Shown here: one piece after another, positions 43,842 through 53,347 of the stretch | Layout: each line of letters begins with the position of its first letter | Numbering within the stretch: the stretch's first letter is position 1 | Assembly (NCBI GenBank): GCA_028690035.1 | Contig: JAQVCA010000008.1 | Coordinates: 1 to 64,000, forward strand | Direction of reading: 5' to 3' | Source of the DNA: Comamonas sp. | GTDB lineage: Bacteria > Pseudomonadota > Gammaproteobacteria > Burkholderiales > Burkholderiaceae_C | Length of the DNA stretch: 64,000 nt | Position numbers and translations under genes: made by a program | The notes under the pieces: generated by a model | Told to the model about the DNA's origin: nothing | Database searches by the model: none | Seen by the model: only the letters and a program-made list of their open reading frames with translations

Positions 43842-44909
43842 TCAGGACTTCTTGCTAGGCTCCCGCTGCTCGATCTGCAACCGCGCCCGCTCGGTCGCCT
43901 GCTGCAACTTCTCGCCCAGCACCGCTCGCGGCGGCAAACTGGTCAGGTACTCGGCGACGTGGATGCCTGACTTGTCTAGCTCCAGCAATTCGATCTGTTC
44001 GCGCTTCTTGCCGGTGCAAAGGATAATCCCCAGGGGAGAGGCTTCTTCCGGCTCTCGCTCGTGCTTGTCCAGCCAGCGCAAGTAAAGCTCCATCTGTCCC
44101 TTGTAGGCTGCCTTGAACTCACCGATCTTCAACTCCACCGCCACCAGCCGCCGCAGCTTGCGGTTGTAGAACAGCAGGTCAAGGTGGAAATCCTCGTCGT
44201 CGATCTGGATGCGTTTCTGACGGGCGACGAAGCAAAAGCCCGCGCCCAGCTCCAGCAAGAAAGCTTCCATTTCGCGGACGATGGCAGCCTCCAAATCGCT
44301 TTCCTGCCAGCTATCCCGCAACCCCAGGAAGTCGAGGATGTACGGGTCGCGCATGACCAGCGCCGGCGTCATGCGCTGCGCATCGCGCAGTGCCGCCAGC
44401 TCCTGCGTGATGGTTTCCTCTGGCTTCTGAGACAGTGCTGTGCGCTCGTACAACATCGAGTCGATGCGCTCGCGTAGCGTCCGCACGCTCCAGCGCTCGG
44501 TGCTCGCCATCTGCGCGTAATAGTCCCGCTGGAGCGGATCTTTCAGCGGCAGCAATGCCACGAAATGCGACCAGCTCAATTGTCGTGACAGCGTCACGAC
44601 AATTGGCTCTTCGGGGTAAGTGGCCGCGAACTGCACCATCCGGCGCAGGTTCTTATCCGCGAAGCTGCGCCCGTAGTCGCGGACAAGCTGCTCGGCCAGG
44701 GATGGCATGATTTCCTCGCCGTACTCGGCCCGCTGCCCGGCCAGCACCTCTGTATGGATACGCTGGCCGATCCTCCAGAACAGCAAGGTCAGTTCAGCAT
44801 TGACCGCCGAGGCGGTGCGCTGGCGCGCAGCCTCAATCAGTGCCCGAATGTCACCCAACAGTGCCTTCGGCGCTGCTGGTGAAGGGGTGGACACCTTGCG
44901 CCTGCTCAT
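43842..44909 (-). CDS. YhcG/DUF1016 PDDEXK nuclease
   Basis: The 355-aa protein has the DUF1016 N-terminal helical domain (LTLLFWRIGQRIHTEVL, then YGRSFADKNLRRMVQFA). The C-terminal nuclease fold has Asp244 in DFHLDLLFYNR and Glu259-x-Lys261 in VAVELKIGEF. Members such as YhcG are thought to be Holliday-junction or DNA nucleases, and some act in defence. Its ATG overlaps the integrase stop by 4 bases, so it is produced with the integrase. A role in ICE maintenance or exclusion of other DNA is inferred. Confidence 0.9.
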   Translation of the reverse strand: MSRRKVSTPSPAAPKALLGDIRALIEAARQRTASAVNAELTLLFWRIGQRIHTEVLAGQRAEYGEEIMPSLAEQLVRDYGRSFADKNLRRMVQFAATYPEEPIVVTLSRQLSWSHFVALLPLKDPLQRDYYAQMASTERWSVRTLRERIDSMLYERTALSQKPEETITQELAALRDAQRMTPALVMRDPYILDFLGLRDSWQESDLEAAIVREMEAFLLELGAGFCFVARQKRIQIDDEDFHLDLLFYNRKLRRLVAVELKIGEFKAAYKGQMELYLRWLDKHEREPEEASPLGIILCTGKKREQIELLELDKSGIHVAEYLTSLPPRAVLGEKLQQATERARLQIEQREPSKKS

Positions 44910-46108
44910 GCCGTCACCTCCGCAGGGGATTTCTTAGCGCCGGTGATCGCCTTGCGCCGGTTCGCCACCAACTCGGCGGCCTCCCGCACGGGCTTGTCTT
45001 CGGTGTGGACGTAGCGCATGAACATCGCCACGGTCTTGTGCGCCGTCAGAGCCATACCGACCTTCACCGGGATGCCAGAATTGGCAATGTCCGTCGCCGA
45101 GCGGTGACGGATGCCGTGCGTACCCACATGCGTCACGCCAGCGGCTTTGAGAGTGCGGCTCCAACCGTTGTAATACTCCCCGTCGGTCAAATGCCGATCA
45201 GGGTGACGCGGAGACGGTAATACATGGGGCGTCGTAGCATTGCGAGCCGCCGTCGAAAGAAGCCGATAGGCTTCTTCGCTCATGGGCTTGGACATACCGC
45301 CTGTCTTGCTGTCAGGCCACACCACCCGCCGGTTTTCCAGATCAATCCAATCCCATTGGAGTGAGACGATCTCAGAAAGGCGAGCAGCAAACTCGAATTG
45401 CAGGCGGATGGCCAGCGGGATCACTACATGCTCCAGCCCTTCCGCCTCCAACTGGTCAAGGTAGCGAAACAACTTGCCCATTTCCTCATCGCTGATGAGG
45501 TGGGTCGCCTTGCCGTTCGGGTACATGGGCACATGGCGGCATGGGTTGGTGCCGTCAGGGCGATAGCCCCATACCTCGGCCAAGTTGAACATCTTGCGCA
45601 TCACGCTGAACGTGCGGTTCGCATCGGCGGGCTTGTGCGCCATCTTCTTCATCATTGAAGCCACGTCAGGCCACTTCAGATCCTGCACCTTCATGCGACC
45701 AAGCATTGGGATGATGTTGCGATCAATGACGCTCTGGTAGCCTTCCTGCGTGCTCGGCTTGTTACGCTGGCTGGAGTAGTCCTCCATGAACTTGATGCAC
45801 AGCTCCTTGACCGTGGGTGCCTGACGCGCTGCAGCCTTCTCTGCAGCAGGGTCGCCACCTCGGCGCACTTGCGCCAGCCACTCCTGCGCCAGCGATCGGG
45901 CCTGTTCGACGGTCAGTTCACCGTACAGACCCAGGGCAGGTTTGCGCCGCTCTCCGGCGTTCGTGCGGTACTGAAGCATGAACACCTTGCGACCGGCTGG
46001 GGTGATCTTGCACAGGAAGCCTGGAACCAGGGTGTCGCGCAGTTCGACTGGCTGCACCTGGGCTTGTGCCGCATCGACTACGGACTTCGTGAGTTTGATT
46101 TTCGCCAT
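44906..46108 (-). CDS. int: Tyrosine-family integrase of the ICE
   Basis: The 400-aa protein is a Tn4371-type tyrosine recombinase. An N-terminal DUF4102-like arm-binding region (1-90) precedes the SAM-like core-binding domain (95-200) and the catalytic domain with Arg243, Lys268, His331/Arg334, His357 and Tyr366. It should catalyse integration and excision between the ATAAAAAA repeats. All catalytic positions are present. It lies 175 bases inside the putative right attachment repeat, reads leftward, and overlaps DUF1016 by 4 bases. Confidence 0.94.
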   Translation of the reverse strand: MAKIKLTKSVVDAAQAQVQPVELRDTLVPGFLCKITPAGRKVFMLQYRTNAGERRKPALGLYGELTVEQARSLAQEWLAQVRRGGDPAAEKAAARQAPTVKELCIKFMEDYSSQRNKPSTQEGYQSVIDRNIIPMLGRMKVQDLKWPDVASMMKKMAHKPADANRTFSVMRKMFNLAEVWGYRPDGTNPCRHVPMYPNGKATHLISDEEMGKLFRYLDQLEAEGLEHVVIPLAIRLQFEFAARLSEIVSLQWDWIDLENRRVVWPDSKTGGMSKPMSEEAYRLLSTAARNATTPHVLPSPRHPDRHLTDGEYYNGWSRTLKAAGVTHVGTHGIRHRSATDIANSGIPVKVGMALTAHKTVAMFMRYVHTEDKPVREAAELVANRRKAITGAKKSPAEVTA

Positions 46109-46282
46109 GATGACTCCTCGGAAAGCCCGATTTCCAGGAGCCTGTTGGGAGCCAAGCGGGTGGAAGCCGGGTCAAGTTTCAGAAAGCACCGGCATATGAT
46201 GAACTCGCCTAAGTTATTGATAAACCTGCTGTATCTTGCTGTGGCGTAGTCCAGCGAAGTTCGGTGCTGGAGTCATGGTGAA

Positions 46283-46290
46283 ATAAAAAA
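46283..46290. repeat. Putative ICE attachment repeat (integrase side)
   Basis: ATAAAAAA repeats the octamer at 2254-2261. Here it forms the T-tract (minus strand) of a terminator at 46285-46333, so the ICE appears to have inserted into that terminator. Taking the two repeats as ends gives an element of about 44 kb. Confidence 0.6.
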
Positions 46291-46333
46291 CCCCTCAGCA
46301 GCTTCCCTGCCGAAGCAGAGTCACCGAGAGGGG
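46285..46333 (-). terminator. Intrinsic terminator at ICE right flank
   Basis: On the minus strand CCCCTC...GAGGGG (46328-46333 with 46291-46296) encloses an inner GCTTC/GAAGC hairpin and is followed by TTTTTT (46290-46285), a standard rho-independent terminator. It probably ended a transcript whose gene has been lost or displaced by the IS481 remnant. Confidence 0.75.
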
Positions 46334-46409
46334 CCGTGTTGATGAGAATTCTAGGCTACCGTGCCGGTACCGTCAACGTCCGTACTTGTCCGCAGACGTG
46401 CATCAAGGT

Positions 46410-46736
46410 CTAGGTGTGAATCGTCAAGAGGTTGTTTCTTGACGAGTTGAGTCTGGAGATGGGCGGCAGGCCGCCGATGGCGCTGTGGGGTCGATGACAG
46501 TTGTAGTGATGTTGCCAGTGAGCCAACGCGGCGGTGCGCTCGGCAGAGTTCTGGTTCGTCCAGCCATACGCCCATTCTCGCAATGCTGACTGGATGAACC
46601 GCTCGGCCTTGCCGTTGGTCTGGGGCCGGTAGGCTCGGGTGAAGCTATGGCGGATGCCCAAGTCAATGCAGGCTTGACGAAAGTTCCTTGATCGGAAGGC
46701 TGCGCCGTTGTCCGTGAGCAGGCGATGAATCCTAGC
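46410..46736 (-). pseudogene. IS481-family transposase remnant (C-terminal part)
   Basis: The minus strand encodes HRLLTDNGAAFRSR, then ACIDLGIRHSFTRAYRPQTNGKAERFIQ (split at residue 10), ending in HRPHSAIGGLPPISRLN and NNLLTIHT. These are the second Asp and the Glu regions of the IS481/rve DDE domain. The frame starts abruptly at about 46736, where AT-rich plasmid-like sequence begins, so the N-terminal half is missing. It is outside the ICE. Confidence 0.8.
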
Positions 46737-46818
46737 ATATCCAGTTATCCAGAGATTAATTCACTTTTAACAATGCAATTACAAATCAATTTAATATTAA
46801 ATTGAGATGAAAAAATAA

Positions 46819-47460
46819 ATGATCATCGCTGTTGGAAATACCAAGGGTGGAGTAGGCAAAACCACGCTGGCCGTGAACCTTGCTATTGCCCGTGCATTGA
46901 CTGGGCGTGACGTGTGGCTGATTGATGGCGACTGCCAGGGCACGGCCCAAACCGCCATCAGCATTCGTGCTGAAGCAGGGCATGAACCAGGCATTGCCTG
47001 TGCCACCTACCCGGATGGCTCCACTTTGCGTGCCCAGGTGCAGCAGCAGGCGGCCAAGTTTGATGATGTGGTGATTGATGCTGGAGGGCGGGATTCGACC
47101 GCCTTGCGTGCGGCACTGGTGTTGTCGGACGTGCTGCTGGTGCCCTTTCAGCCACGCAGCTATGACGTGTGGGCACTCAGCGACATCGCAGCACTGGTCG
47201 ATGAAGCTCGCAGCGTGCGGGATGGCCTGCGGGTCTGTGCCGTGCTCAATTGCGCCGATCCTGGTGAGCATTCCAGTGACAACGCCGAAGCTGCCGCTGC
47301 CGTGACAGAGGTGCCGCAATTTGAGTACCTGCCCATCCCGCTGCGCCGCCGCAAGGCCTTTGCCAACGCTGCGGGCGCTGGCCTGTGCGTGCTGGAGGCC
47401 AAGCCCAGAGATGACAAAGCGGTCTCAGAGTTAAATACACTTATAAAAAAATTGTTTTAA
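46819..47460 (+). CDS. parA: Plasmid-type ParA partition ATPase
   Basis: The 213-aa small ParA has deviant Walker A KGGVGKTT at 9-16, [13 protein letters not shown] as Walker A' and [13 protein letters not shown] as Walker B. It is not closely alike the ICE ParA at 26769-27407. It starts a plasmid-like unit with the RHH partner at 47497 and a RepA gene reading toward it at 48323. AT-rich sequence upstream (46740-46818) probably holds its promoter. Confidence 0.9.
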   Translation: MIIAVGNTKGGVGKTTLAVNLAIARALTGRDVWLIDGDCQGTAQTAISIRAEAGHEPGIACATYPDGSTLRAQVQQQAAKFDDVVIDAGGRDSTALRAALVLSDVLLVPFQPRSYDVWALSDIAALVDEARSVRDGLRVCAVLNCADPGEHSSDNAEAAAAVTEVPQFEYLPIPLRRRKAFANAAGAGLCVLEAKPRDDKAVSELNTLIKKLF

Positions 47461-47496
47461 TATTAAAAACAAGTTATTTAACTGTTTTATTGATGT

Positions 47497-47778
47497 ATGG
47501 CGATTACGAGAAAACCTTCCAAGCCGGCAGGTCCTGCCAGTACTGAGGCTGCGGACGCATTCATCTCTGGCGCGCCGGATGCAGGCGTAGATGCCTCTCC
47601 AGCGCCCCACCGGGTGCGTAAGGGGCGCAAAGTGCAAATCACACTGACCATTGCCGAGCCTTTGTTGGAGCGGGTTGACGGGTTGGCTGGGCAGCTGGGG
47701 CAAAGCCGGGCTGCTGTGATCAACCTGGCTGTGGCGCAGATGCTGGAACGCGGATTGCGGCTTGGAGGGGGGGAGTGA
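47497..47778 (+). CDS. ParG-like RHH partition partner
   Basis: The 93-aa protein has a flexible Ala/Pro/Lys-rich N-terminus (1-40) and a C-terminal RHH (KVQITLTIAEPLLERVDGLAG then SRAAVINLAVAQML). This matches ParG-like centromere-binding partners. It follows parA by 36 bases. Direct binding to the repeats at 47829-47966 is plausible but unproven. Confidence 0.75.
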   Translation: MAITRKPSKPAGPASTEAADAFISGAPDAGVDASPAPHRVRKGRKVQITLTIAEPLLERVDGLAGQLGQSRAAVINLAVAQMLERGLRLGGGE

Positions 47779-48322
47779 GCTGGCCGGTGTCGGGCCGGGG
47801 GATCTGGAAATCTACAGGCGCCCAAGCCTGTGGATAAAAAAGTTATCCACGTGCAATCAGACCCCCCCAACCCCCCATTTTGTCGGGAAATCGGCCCCCC
47901 CTTCGTTCGGGAAATCAGACCCCCCCTAAATCCTGTAATTTTTCCCTGTAATGTTTTACCTGTAATTGAGCCGCCATTTTTGGGGAAAACTTCGCTCTTG
48001 GCCGGTGCTGGCAGACCTTCAATCGCGCCCCCGCAGGGGGCGAGCCGTACTCCCAAAGGCTTCCAGCCCGCCGCCTAGGGCGGCTCCTCGGCGTGGGGCG
48101 TGCCGCCCCCCGGCCCCCCGTGGCCTGCGGCCCCCTTGCGCGGCCTGAACGGCCACGCAGGCATCCCCGCAAAGGCTTGGCAATTGAGAAGAAAGGTGAG
48201 GAGGTGCCTGCAAGGCCCGAAATGCGACCGCAGAGCGGTTGTCGTGGCTTGGTAGGGGGCAAAGGAAGGGGGCGCTGTAGGCCCGCAAAAAAAGGCACGC
48301 CTGGGCCTTGGTGTTTGTCTAG
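47779..48322. other. Putative plasmid origin region
   Basis: This 540-base gap between the RHH gene and convergent RepA contains a DnaA-box palindrome (47829-47851), three AATC-purine-G-x-CCCCCC repeats (about 47855, 47889 and 47913) and three CCTGTAAT repeats. The right half is very GC-rich. It has the make-up of an iteron-controlled plasmid origin. No gene is seen. Confidence 0.6.
47829..47966. repeat. DnaA boxes and iteron-like repeats
   Basis: TGTGGATAA (47829-47837) and TTATCCACG (47843-47851) form a back-to-back DnaA-box pair. CCTGTAAT occurs at 47932-47939, 47945-47952 and 47959-47966 (spacing 13 and 14). AATCAGACCCCCC-like repeats lie between. Together they suggest replication control. 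Confidence 0.65.
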
Positions 48323-49414
48323 CTACTTCGACGGCCCGCCTTTGAGGGGAATCGGCGGAGGGGAGCCATTTAGCAGTACCCCGCCCCTGACTTGCTGCAC
48401 CTTGGCCTGTGGATAAGTGGCGAGCACTTTTCGCAGCGCGGCAAGAAATTTCTTTTTGAAATCCTTGTCGGCATCCTTGCCTGTGTACTCTTGCGCGAAC
48501 TGCTCCCGCAGTGAATGCCAGTGCAAGATGATGCCCTTGCCCTCGATACGATGCAGACGATGGGCCAGCCATGCATATACGTCGAGCGCCAGCGCGGATC
48601 CTTTGAGTGCCATCAATGCGCGGTTGTCGAGCGGCACTGCGCTTTCGATCAATGAACCAAAGTAGCTTTCAGAAAGCCGCATCACTCCCGGCCAAAGCGA
48701 ACGCTGCGCCGTGTCCTTGTTGCTTTGCCATGCGTCGAACTGCTCTACTGGCTGCCCATTGTAGGTGCGGCCTTTGAAGCCAAGCTGCAAGCGACAGGCG
48801 GCAAGGGCGTGCATCTGCTTGCGCAAGGTTGCATAGCGTTTGCCGTCGTCACCCATGCCCATGAGCCGCAGGAACTCGGCGGCGCTGTTTCCGATGTGGA
48901 TTTCCTGTTCTCCAGTGCGTAACGCATAGGTGGAGATCCACGCCAGCGCCAGGCGGGGCATCGGGCCGTAGGGCACAGGCTGCACCACAGGCCCTTTGCC
49001 TTCATCCAGAAGGCCTGCTTGCACGTTCACCCATGCTGCCCCGGACTTGCGCATGAATTCCCGACCTTCGACCTTGGCGCGTGGCAGCCCGACTTGGCAA
49101 AGCACGGCATGAGTGAACGCCATGTCCTGCCCTTCGGGCATCGTCGCCGCAATTTTTCCTCCTGCCACGATCAGCGCGGATTCGGCGCGTGTGAGCGCAC
49201 GGCCAGTACCAACCTTGTCTTTGGGTTGGATCTTCGAGATAGTTCTCGTGGCTGTTTGTTCGATGGTGACGGGAAGAGGGCTGTCGGGAAGGTGTGCTGT
49301 CGTTGTCGTGACGTGAGCCGACACTTCAGCGTTCTTCCGATAGAGCCAATTCAGTGCATCGTCAAACGGGGAAGCCGAGCGCGGTTTGGACGCGCTGGTG
49401 ATTTCAGCTCCCAC
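48323..49414 (-). CDS. repA: Plasmid RepA replication protein (RepA_C type)
   Basis: The 363-aa protein resembles the plasmid-encoded RepA family: PYGPMPRLALAWISTYALRT in the middle, EFLRLMGMGDDGKRYATLRKQ (wHTH-like, split) and a C-terminal LDVYAWLAHRLHRI with the basic KDADKDFKKKFLAALRKV. It is a different family from the ICE RepA at 27697-28557. With ParA/RHH and the repeats at 47829-47966 it defines a complete plasmid-type replicon now in the chromosome. It follows the HTH gene by 3 bases. Confidence 0.88.
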   Translation of the reverse strand: MGAEITSASKPRSASPFDDALNWLYRKNAEVSAHVTTTTAHLPDSPLPVTIEQTATRTISKIQPKDKVGTGRALTRAESALIVAGGKIAATMPEGQDMAFTHAVLCQVGLPRAKVEGREFMRKSGAAWVNVQAGLLDEGKGPVVQPVPYGPMPRLALAWISTYALRTGEQEIHIGNSAAEFLRLMGMGDDGKRYATLRKQMHALAACRLQLGFKGRTYNGQPVEQFDAWQSNKDTAQRSLWPGVMRLSESYFGSLIESAVPLDNRALMALKGSALALDVYAWLAHRLHRIEGKGIILHWHSLREQFAQEYTGKDADKDFKKKFLAALRKVLATYPQAKVQQVRGGVLLNGSPPPIPLKGGPSK

Positions 49415-49417
49415 TGC

Positions 49418-49783
49418 TCAAGTGTTTGGCTGAGTGAAAGTCGTCGCGGCCCAGCGTTGGCGGGCTATCTGCTCTGCTTTGGTGGGGCGCCCGCGTGGTC
49501 GCCGTGGGGGCGGTGGTTCCGCAGGCTTGGTGGACTCAATCCAGGCGAGCACATCGCGTTCGTACCAGCACAGTCTGCGGCTGCCTGGCAGCTTGAACGG
49601 GCGGGGGATCAGGTGGCTGTACTTGGAGCTGGTGGCGAAGGTGCGGATCGTAGTGACGCTCTTGCCCAGCATCCGGGACAAGTCCTCGGTGAAGAGCACC
49701 CGCACGGGGGCAGATGGGGAATCAAGGGTCGCTCGGACGATGGGAATGCCAGCTTGCGCTTCTGGCAGCAGGGGAAGTTGCAT
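49418..49783 (-). CDS. AlpA/HTH-type DNA-binding protein upstream of RepA
   Basis: The ATG at 49783 gives 121 aa with an HTH region VRVLFTEDLSRMLGKSVTTI and a wing LPGSRRLCWYERDVLAWIES, followed by a basic RRPRGRPTKAEQ tail (AT-hook-like). It lies 3 bases before RepA and probably regulates replication. The longer in-frame start to 50137 is rejected because the added part has no family resemblance. Confidence 0.75.
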   Translation of the reverse strand: MQLPLLPEAQAGIPIVRATLDSPSAPVRVLFTEDLSRMLGKSVTTIRTFATSSKYSHLIPRPFKLPGSRRLCWYERDVLAWIESTKPAEPPPPRRPRGRPTKAEQIARQRWAATTFTQPNT

Positions 49784-50190
49784 GGCTCGAAAACTCGTCG
49801 TGAGCCGACAGGCGGCTCGTGGAGCGATTGACAGTTTTCGAGACCAGAGCCCTGCCGAGATCGAAGAGCATGGTTGGAGGAAGCTCAACCTAACTTCAGC
49901 ATCTCGTCGCGCGTATTCGCGCTGCGACAATCCATCGGGAAGATGGCCCAGGAATTTCGGGCGCAGTGATTGGCGTGTCGGGTTATCGCTGAATCCCCCG
50001 AGGAACGTACAGGCGCTTCCTGAGCGAGGGCGGAGGACGCCTATCCACTCCGCCAACCTGCCACACTGGTTTGTCGTGAATGGCAGTATAGAGCCGTGTT
50101 GCCGTAAGCTGCAATAACACCCAAAACTCTGGGCCATTGTTGGGCCATCAGATAGGGTGATTTACTCTGAATTGCTATGCACAAAGAAAA
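49784..50190. other. Intergenic region between plasmid-like HTH gene and tRNA-Pro
   Basis: About 400 bases without a convincing gene. It holds the HTH-RepA promoter and, somewhere within it, the junction between plasmid-like DNA and core chromosome. No repeat of the tRNA-Pro 3' end was spotted within the window. Confidence 0.4.
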
Positions 50191-50224
50191 AGAGCCAAAC
50201 CAGCTAAATGCTTGATTTGACTCT
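50191..50224 (-). terminator. Terminator after tRNA-Pro
   Basis: On the minus strand AGAGTCAAA (50224-50216) pairs with TTTGGCTCT (50199-50191; one G-T pair) and is followed by TTTTTC. It lies just beyond the tRNA 3' end and fits a rho-independent terminator. Confidence 0.65.
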
Positions 50225-50231
50225 TGAATCT

Positions 50232-50308
50232 TGGTCGGGGTGAGAGGATTCGAACCTCCGGCCTCTACGTCCCGAACGTAGCGCTCTACCAGGCTAAGCT
50301 ACACCCCG
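50232..50308 (-). tRNA. tRNA-Pro (anticodon CGG)
   Basis: The minus strand folds as a 77-nt tRNA with CGGGGTG/CACCCCG acceptor stem, discriminator A, encoded CCA, TTCGAATC T-loop and anticodon stem CTACG/CGTAG. The loop holds CGG, which reads CCG proline codons. Its 3' end points left toward the accessory region, as expected if that region arrived by integration at a tRNA gene. Confidence 0.95.
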
Positions 50309-50366
50309 TATTTTTCGCATGTCTCGTGCGAAAGGCCGTGATTTTATGCTTTTTTACAGCTGAGTT

Positions 50367-51365
50367 TTAGGTGCGACGCAGCAAAAGTTGACTGGCCAGC
50401 TGCTCCATAGCTTGGGTGTAAGGGTTGTGCGGTAACGCCTGTAGGGCATGGATGGCACGCAAAGCTTCTTGGTGTGCCGCTTCGCGGGTTGCATCCAAGG
50501 CGCCGGTGCTGCGCACAATCGCCAAGATGTTGTGGAGTTGCTCGGTGCTGCCTTGCTCAATCGCTTGGCGAATGAGCGCTGCTTTGTTGGCACTGGCACG
50601 CTGCATCGCGATGATGAGGGGCAAGGTGTTTTTGCCCTCGCGCAGGTCGTCACCCAGGTTTTTGCCCATCTCCTGGCTGTCCCCGTCGTAATCGAGCACG
50701 TCATCGATGATTTGGAACGCTGTGCCCAAAGCCTGTCCGTAGGTGGCGCAGGCCGCTTCGATGTCTGGGCTGGCATTGGCCAGTTGTGCCGCCACTTGGG
50801 CGCTGGCCTCGAAGAGCTTGGCCGTTTTGGAGCGGATGACATGCAGATAGCCTGCTTCGCTCAGATTGGCATCGTGGGTGTTGATGAGCTGCAGCACTTC
50901 ACCCTCGGCAATGACGTTGGTGGCATCCGAGAGCACTTGCAAGATGGGCAGGCTGCCCACTTCCACCATCATTTGGAAGGAACGCGTATGCAGAAAGTCT
51001 CCCACCAAGACGCTGGCAGGGTTGCCAAAGGTCTCGTTGGCGGTGGGCCGACCACGGCGCAGGGTGGATTCATCGACCACATCGTCGTGCAGCAAGGTGG
51101 CCGTGTGGATGAGTTCCACGACGGCAGCCAGCTTGTGTTTATTGGCGTTTTCCACCCCCAAAGCCCCTGCCGTCAGCAACACCAGTGCAGGGCGCAAGCG
51201 CTTGCCGCCTGCCGCGATGATGTAGCGTGAGATCTGCCCAATCAGTGCCACGCTGGTGTCCAGGCGTTGGGCAATGACTTGATCGAGCGCCTGCATGTCG
51301 CTGGCGATCAGTGCCAAAGGATTGGGAGAGGGGGAGGGTGGAGTAGTCAAGATAGGTGCCGCCAT
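50367..51365 (-). CDS. ispB: Octaprenyl/polyprenyl diphosphate synthase
   Basis: The 332-aa protein is a long-chain trans-prenyltransferase that makes the ubiquinone side chain from FPP and IPP. It has GGKRLRPAL at 53-61, the first Asp-rich motif DDVVD at 94-98 and the second DDVLDYD at 221-227. Length is typical of IspB. It lies between tRNA-Pro and the divergent rplU operon, a common Burkholderiales order. Product chain length cannot be read from the sequence. Confidence 0.93.
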   Translation of the reverse strand: MAAPILTTPPSPSPNPLALIASDMQALDQVIAQRLDTSVALIGQISRYIIAAGGKRLRPALVLLTAGALGVENANKHKLAAVVELIHTATLLHDDVVDESTLRRGRPTANETFGNPASVLVGDFLHTRSFQMMVEVGSLPILQVLSDATNVIAEGEVLQLINTHDANLSEAGYLHVIRSKTAKLFEASAQVAAQLANASPDIEAACATYGQALGTAFQIIDDVLDYDGDSQEMGKNLGDDLREGKNTLPLIIAMQRASANKAALIRQAIEQGSTEQLHNILAIVRSTGALDATREAAHQEALRAIHALQALPHNPYTQAMEQLASQLLLRRT

Positions 51366-51424
51366 GAGAGTGCGCCATTATAGGAAGCCCACAGTGTCCA
51401 AGCCGTGTCACACAGGCACTGGAA

Positions 51425-51454
51425 TTGGCGGCATTTTTTGTTTGCCGCTACAAT
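51425..51454 (+). promoter_or_regulatory. Likely rplU-rpmA promoter
   Basis: TTGGCG (51425-51430) and TACAAT (51449-51454) with an 18-base spacer form a plausible sigma-70 promoter 55 bases before rplU. No mapped start exists here. Confidence 0.5.
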
Positions 51455-51508
51455 CGCCGGTTTCGCGGAAATAGGTCTGCGAAAAATTTCAAGACTGAAA
51501 GAGGTTGT

Positions 51509-51820
51509 ATGTACGCGGTCATAAAAACCGGTGGCAAACAGTATCGTGTTGCTGCTGGCGAAAAAATCAAGGTAGAACAGATTGCTGCGGACGTAGGCCA
51601 GGAAGTCGTGCTTGACCAGGTTCTGGCTGTCGGTAACGGCGCCGAGCTGAAGGTTGGCACCCCCCTGGTGTCCGGCGCTAGCGTGAAGGCCACCGTGGTC
51701 GCCCACGGTAAGCACGACAAGGTGCGCATTTTCAAGCTGCGTCGCCGTAAGCACTACGCCAAGCACCAAGGCCATCGCCAGCAGTTCACCGAACTGCAAA
51801 TTGTGGCGATTGCTGCTTAA
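51509..51820 (+). CDS. rplU: 50S ribosomal protein L21
   Basis: The ATG at 51509 gives 103 aa starting [19 protein letters not shown], with the diagnostic KRRRKHY-like segment [17 protein letters not shown]21 binds 23S rRNA in the large subunit. The AGAGG site precedes the ATG. The earlier in-frame start is upstream of the promoter and rejected. It is followed by rpmA after 21 bases. Confidence 0.98.
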   Translation: MYAVIKTGGKQYRVAAGEKIKVEQIAADVGQEVVLDQVLAVGNGAELKVGTPLVSGASVKATVVAHGKHDKVRIFKLRRRKHYAKHQGHRQQFTELQIVAIAA

Positions 51821-51841
51821 TAGCCTGAAGGAGCTTTAGTC

Positions 51842-52102
51842 ATGGCACAGAAAAAAGGCGGCGGCTCTACGCGCAACGGACGTGATTCCAAGCCAAAAAT
51901 GCTGGGTGTAAAAGCCTTTGGTGGTGAGCTGATCAGCTCGGGTTCCATCATCGTGCGCCAGCGTGGTACCAAGTTCCATCCCGGCACCAACGTCGGCATG
52001 GGTCGCGACCACACCCTGTTTGCTCTGGTGGACGGCTACGTGACCTTTGAAACCAAAGGCGCTTTGTCCAAGCAAACCGTCAGCATCACGCCTGCTGCTT
52101 AA
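51842..52102 (+). CDS. rpmA: 50S ribosomal protein L27
   Basis: The 86-aa protein starts [19 protein letters not shown], the conserved flexible N-terminus that reaches the peptidyl-transferase centre. [19 protein letters not shown] follows. It pairs with rplU as in most bacteria. A strong terminator lies downstream. Confidence 0.98.
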   Translation: MAQKKGGGSTRNGRDSKPKMLGVKAFGGELISSGSIIVRQRGTKFHPGTNVGMGRDHTLFALVDGYVTFETKGALSKQTVSITPAA

Positions 52103-52109
52103 AATTTGA

Positions 52110-53258
<1,149 letters not shown>

Positions 53259-53347
53259 CGTGCACAGCGCCCAGCGCGCTGTTTTGTAAAAACAATAGCT
53301 GCAAGCGCTTGCTACATAAGGGTTTGCGGCCTAAAAAGCTTAAAATC

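Noticed and set aside
46807-46814. ATGAAAAA, the exact complement of the classical Tn4371 target TTTTTCAT
   Set aside because: It has no partner at the trb-side end, lies beyond the IS481 remnant and inside the plasmid module leader, so the ATAAAAAA pair fits better.
50232-50308. tRNA-Pro considered as the ICE integration site
   Set aside because: No copy of its 3' end was spotted near the other ICE end, and the ATAAAAAA repeats lie 4 kb away from it; it may instead relate to the plasmid-like module.
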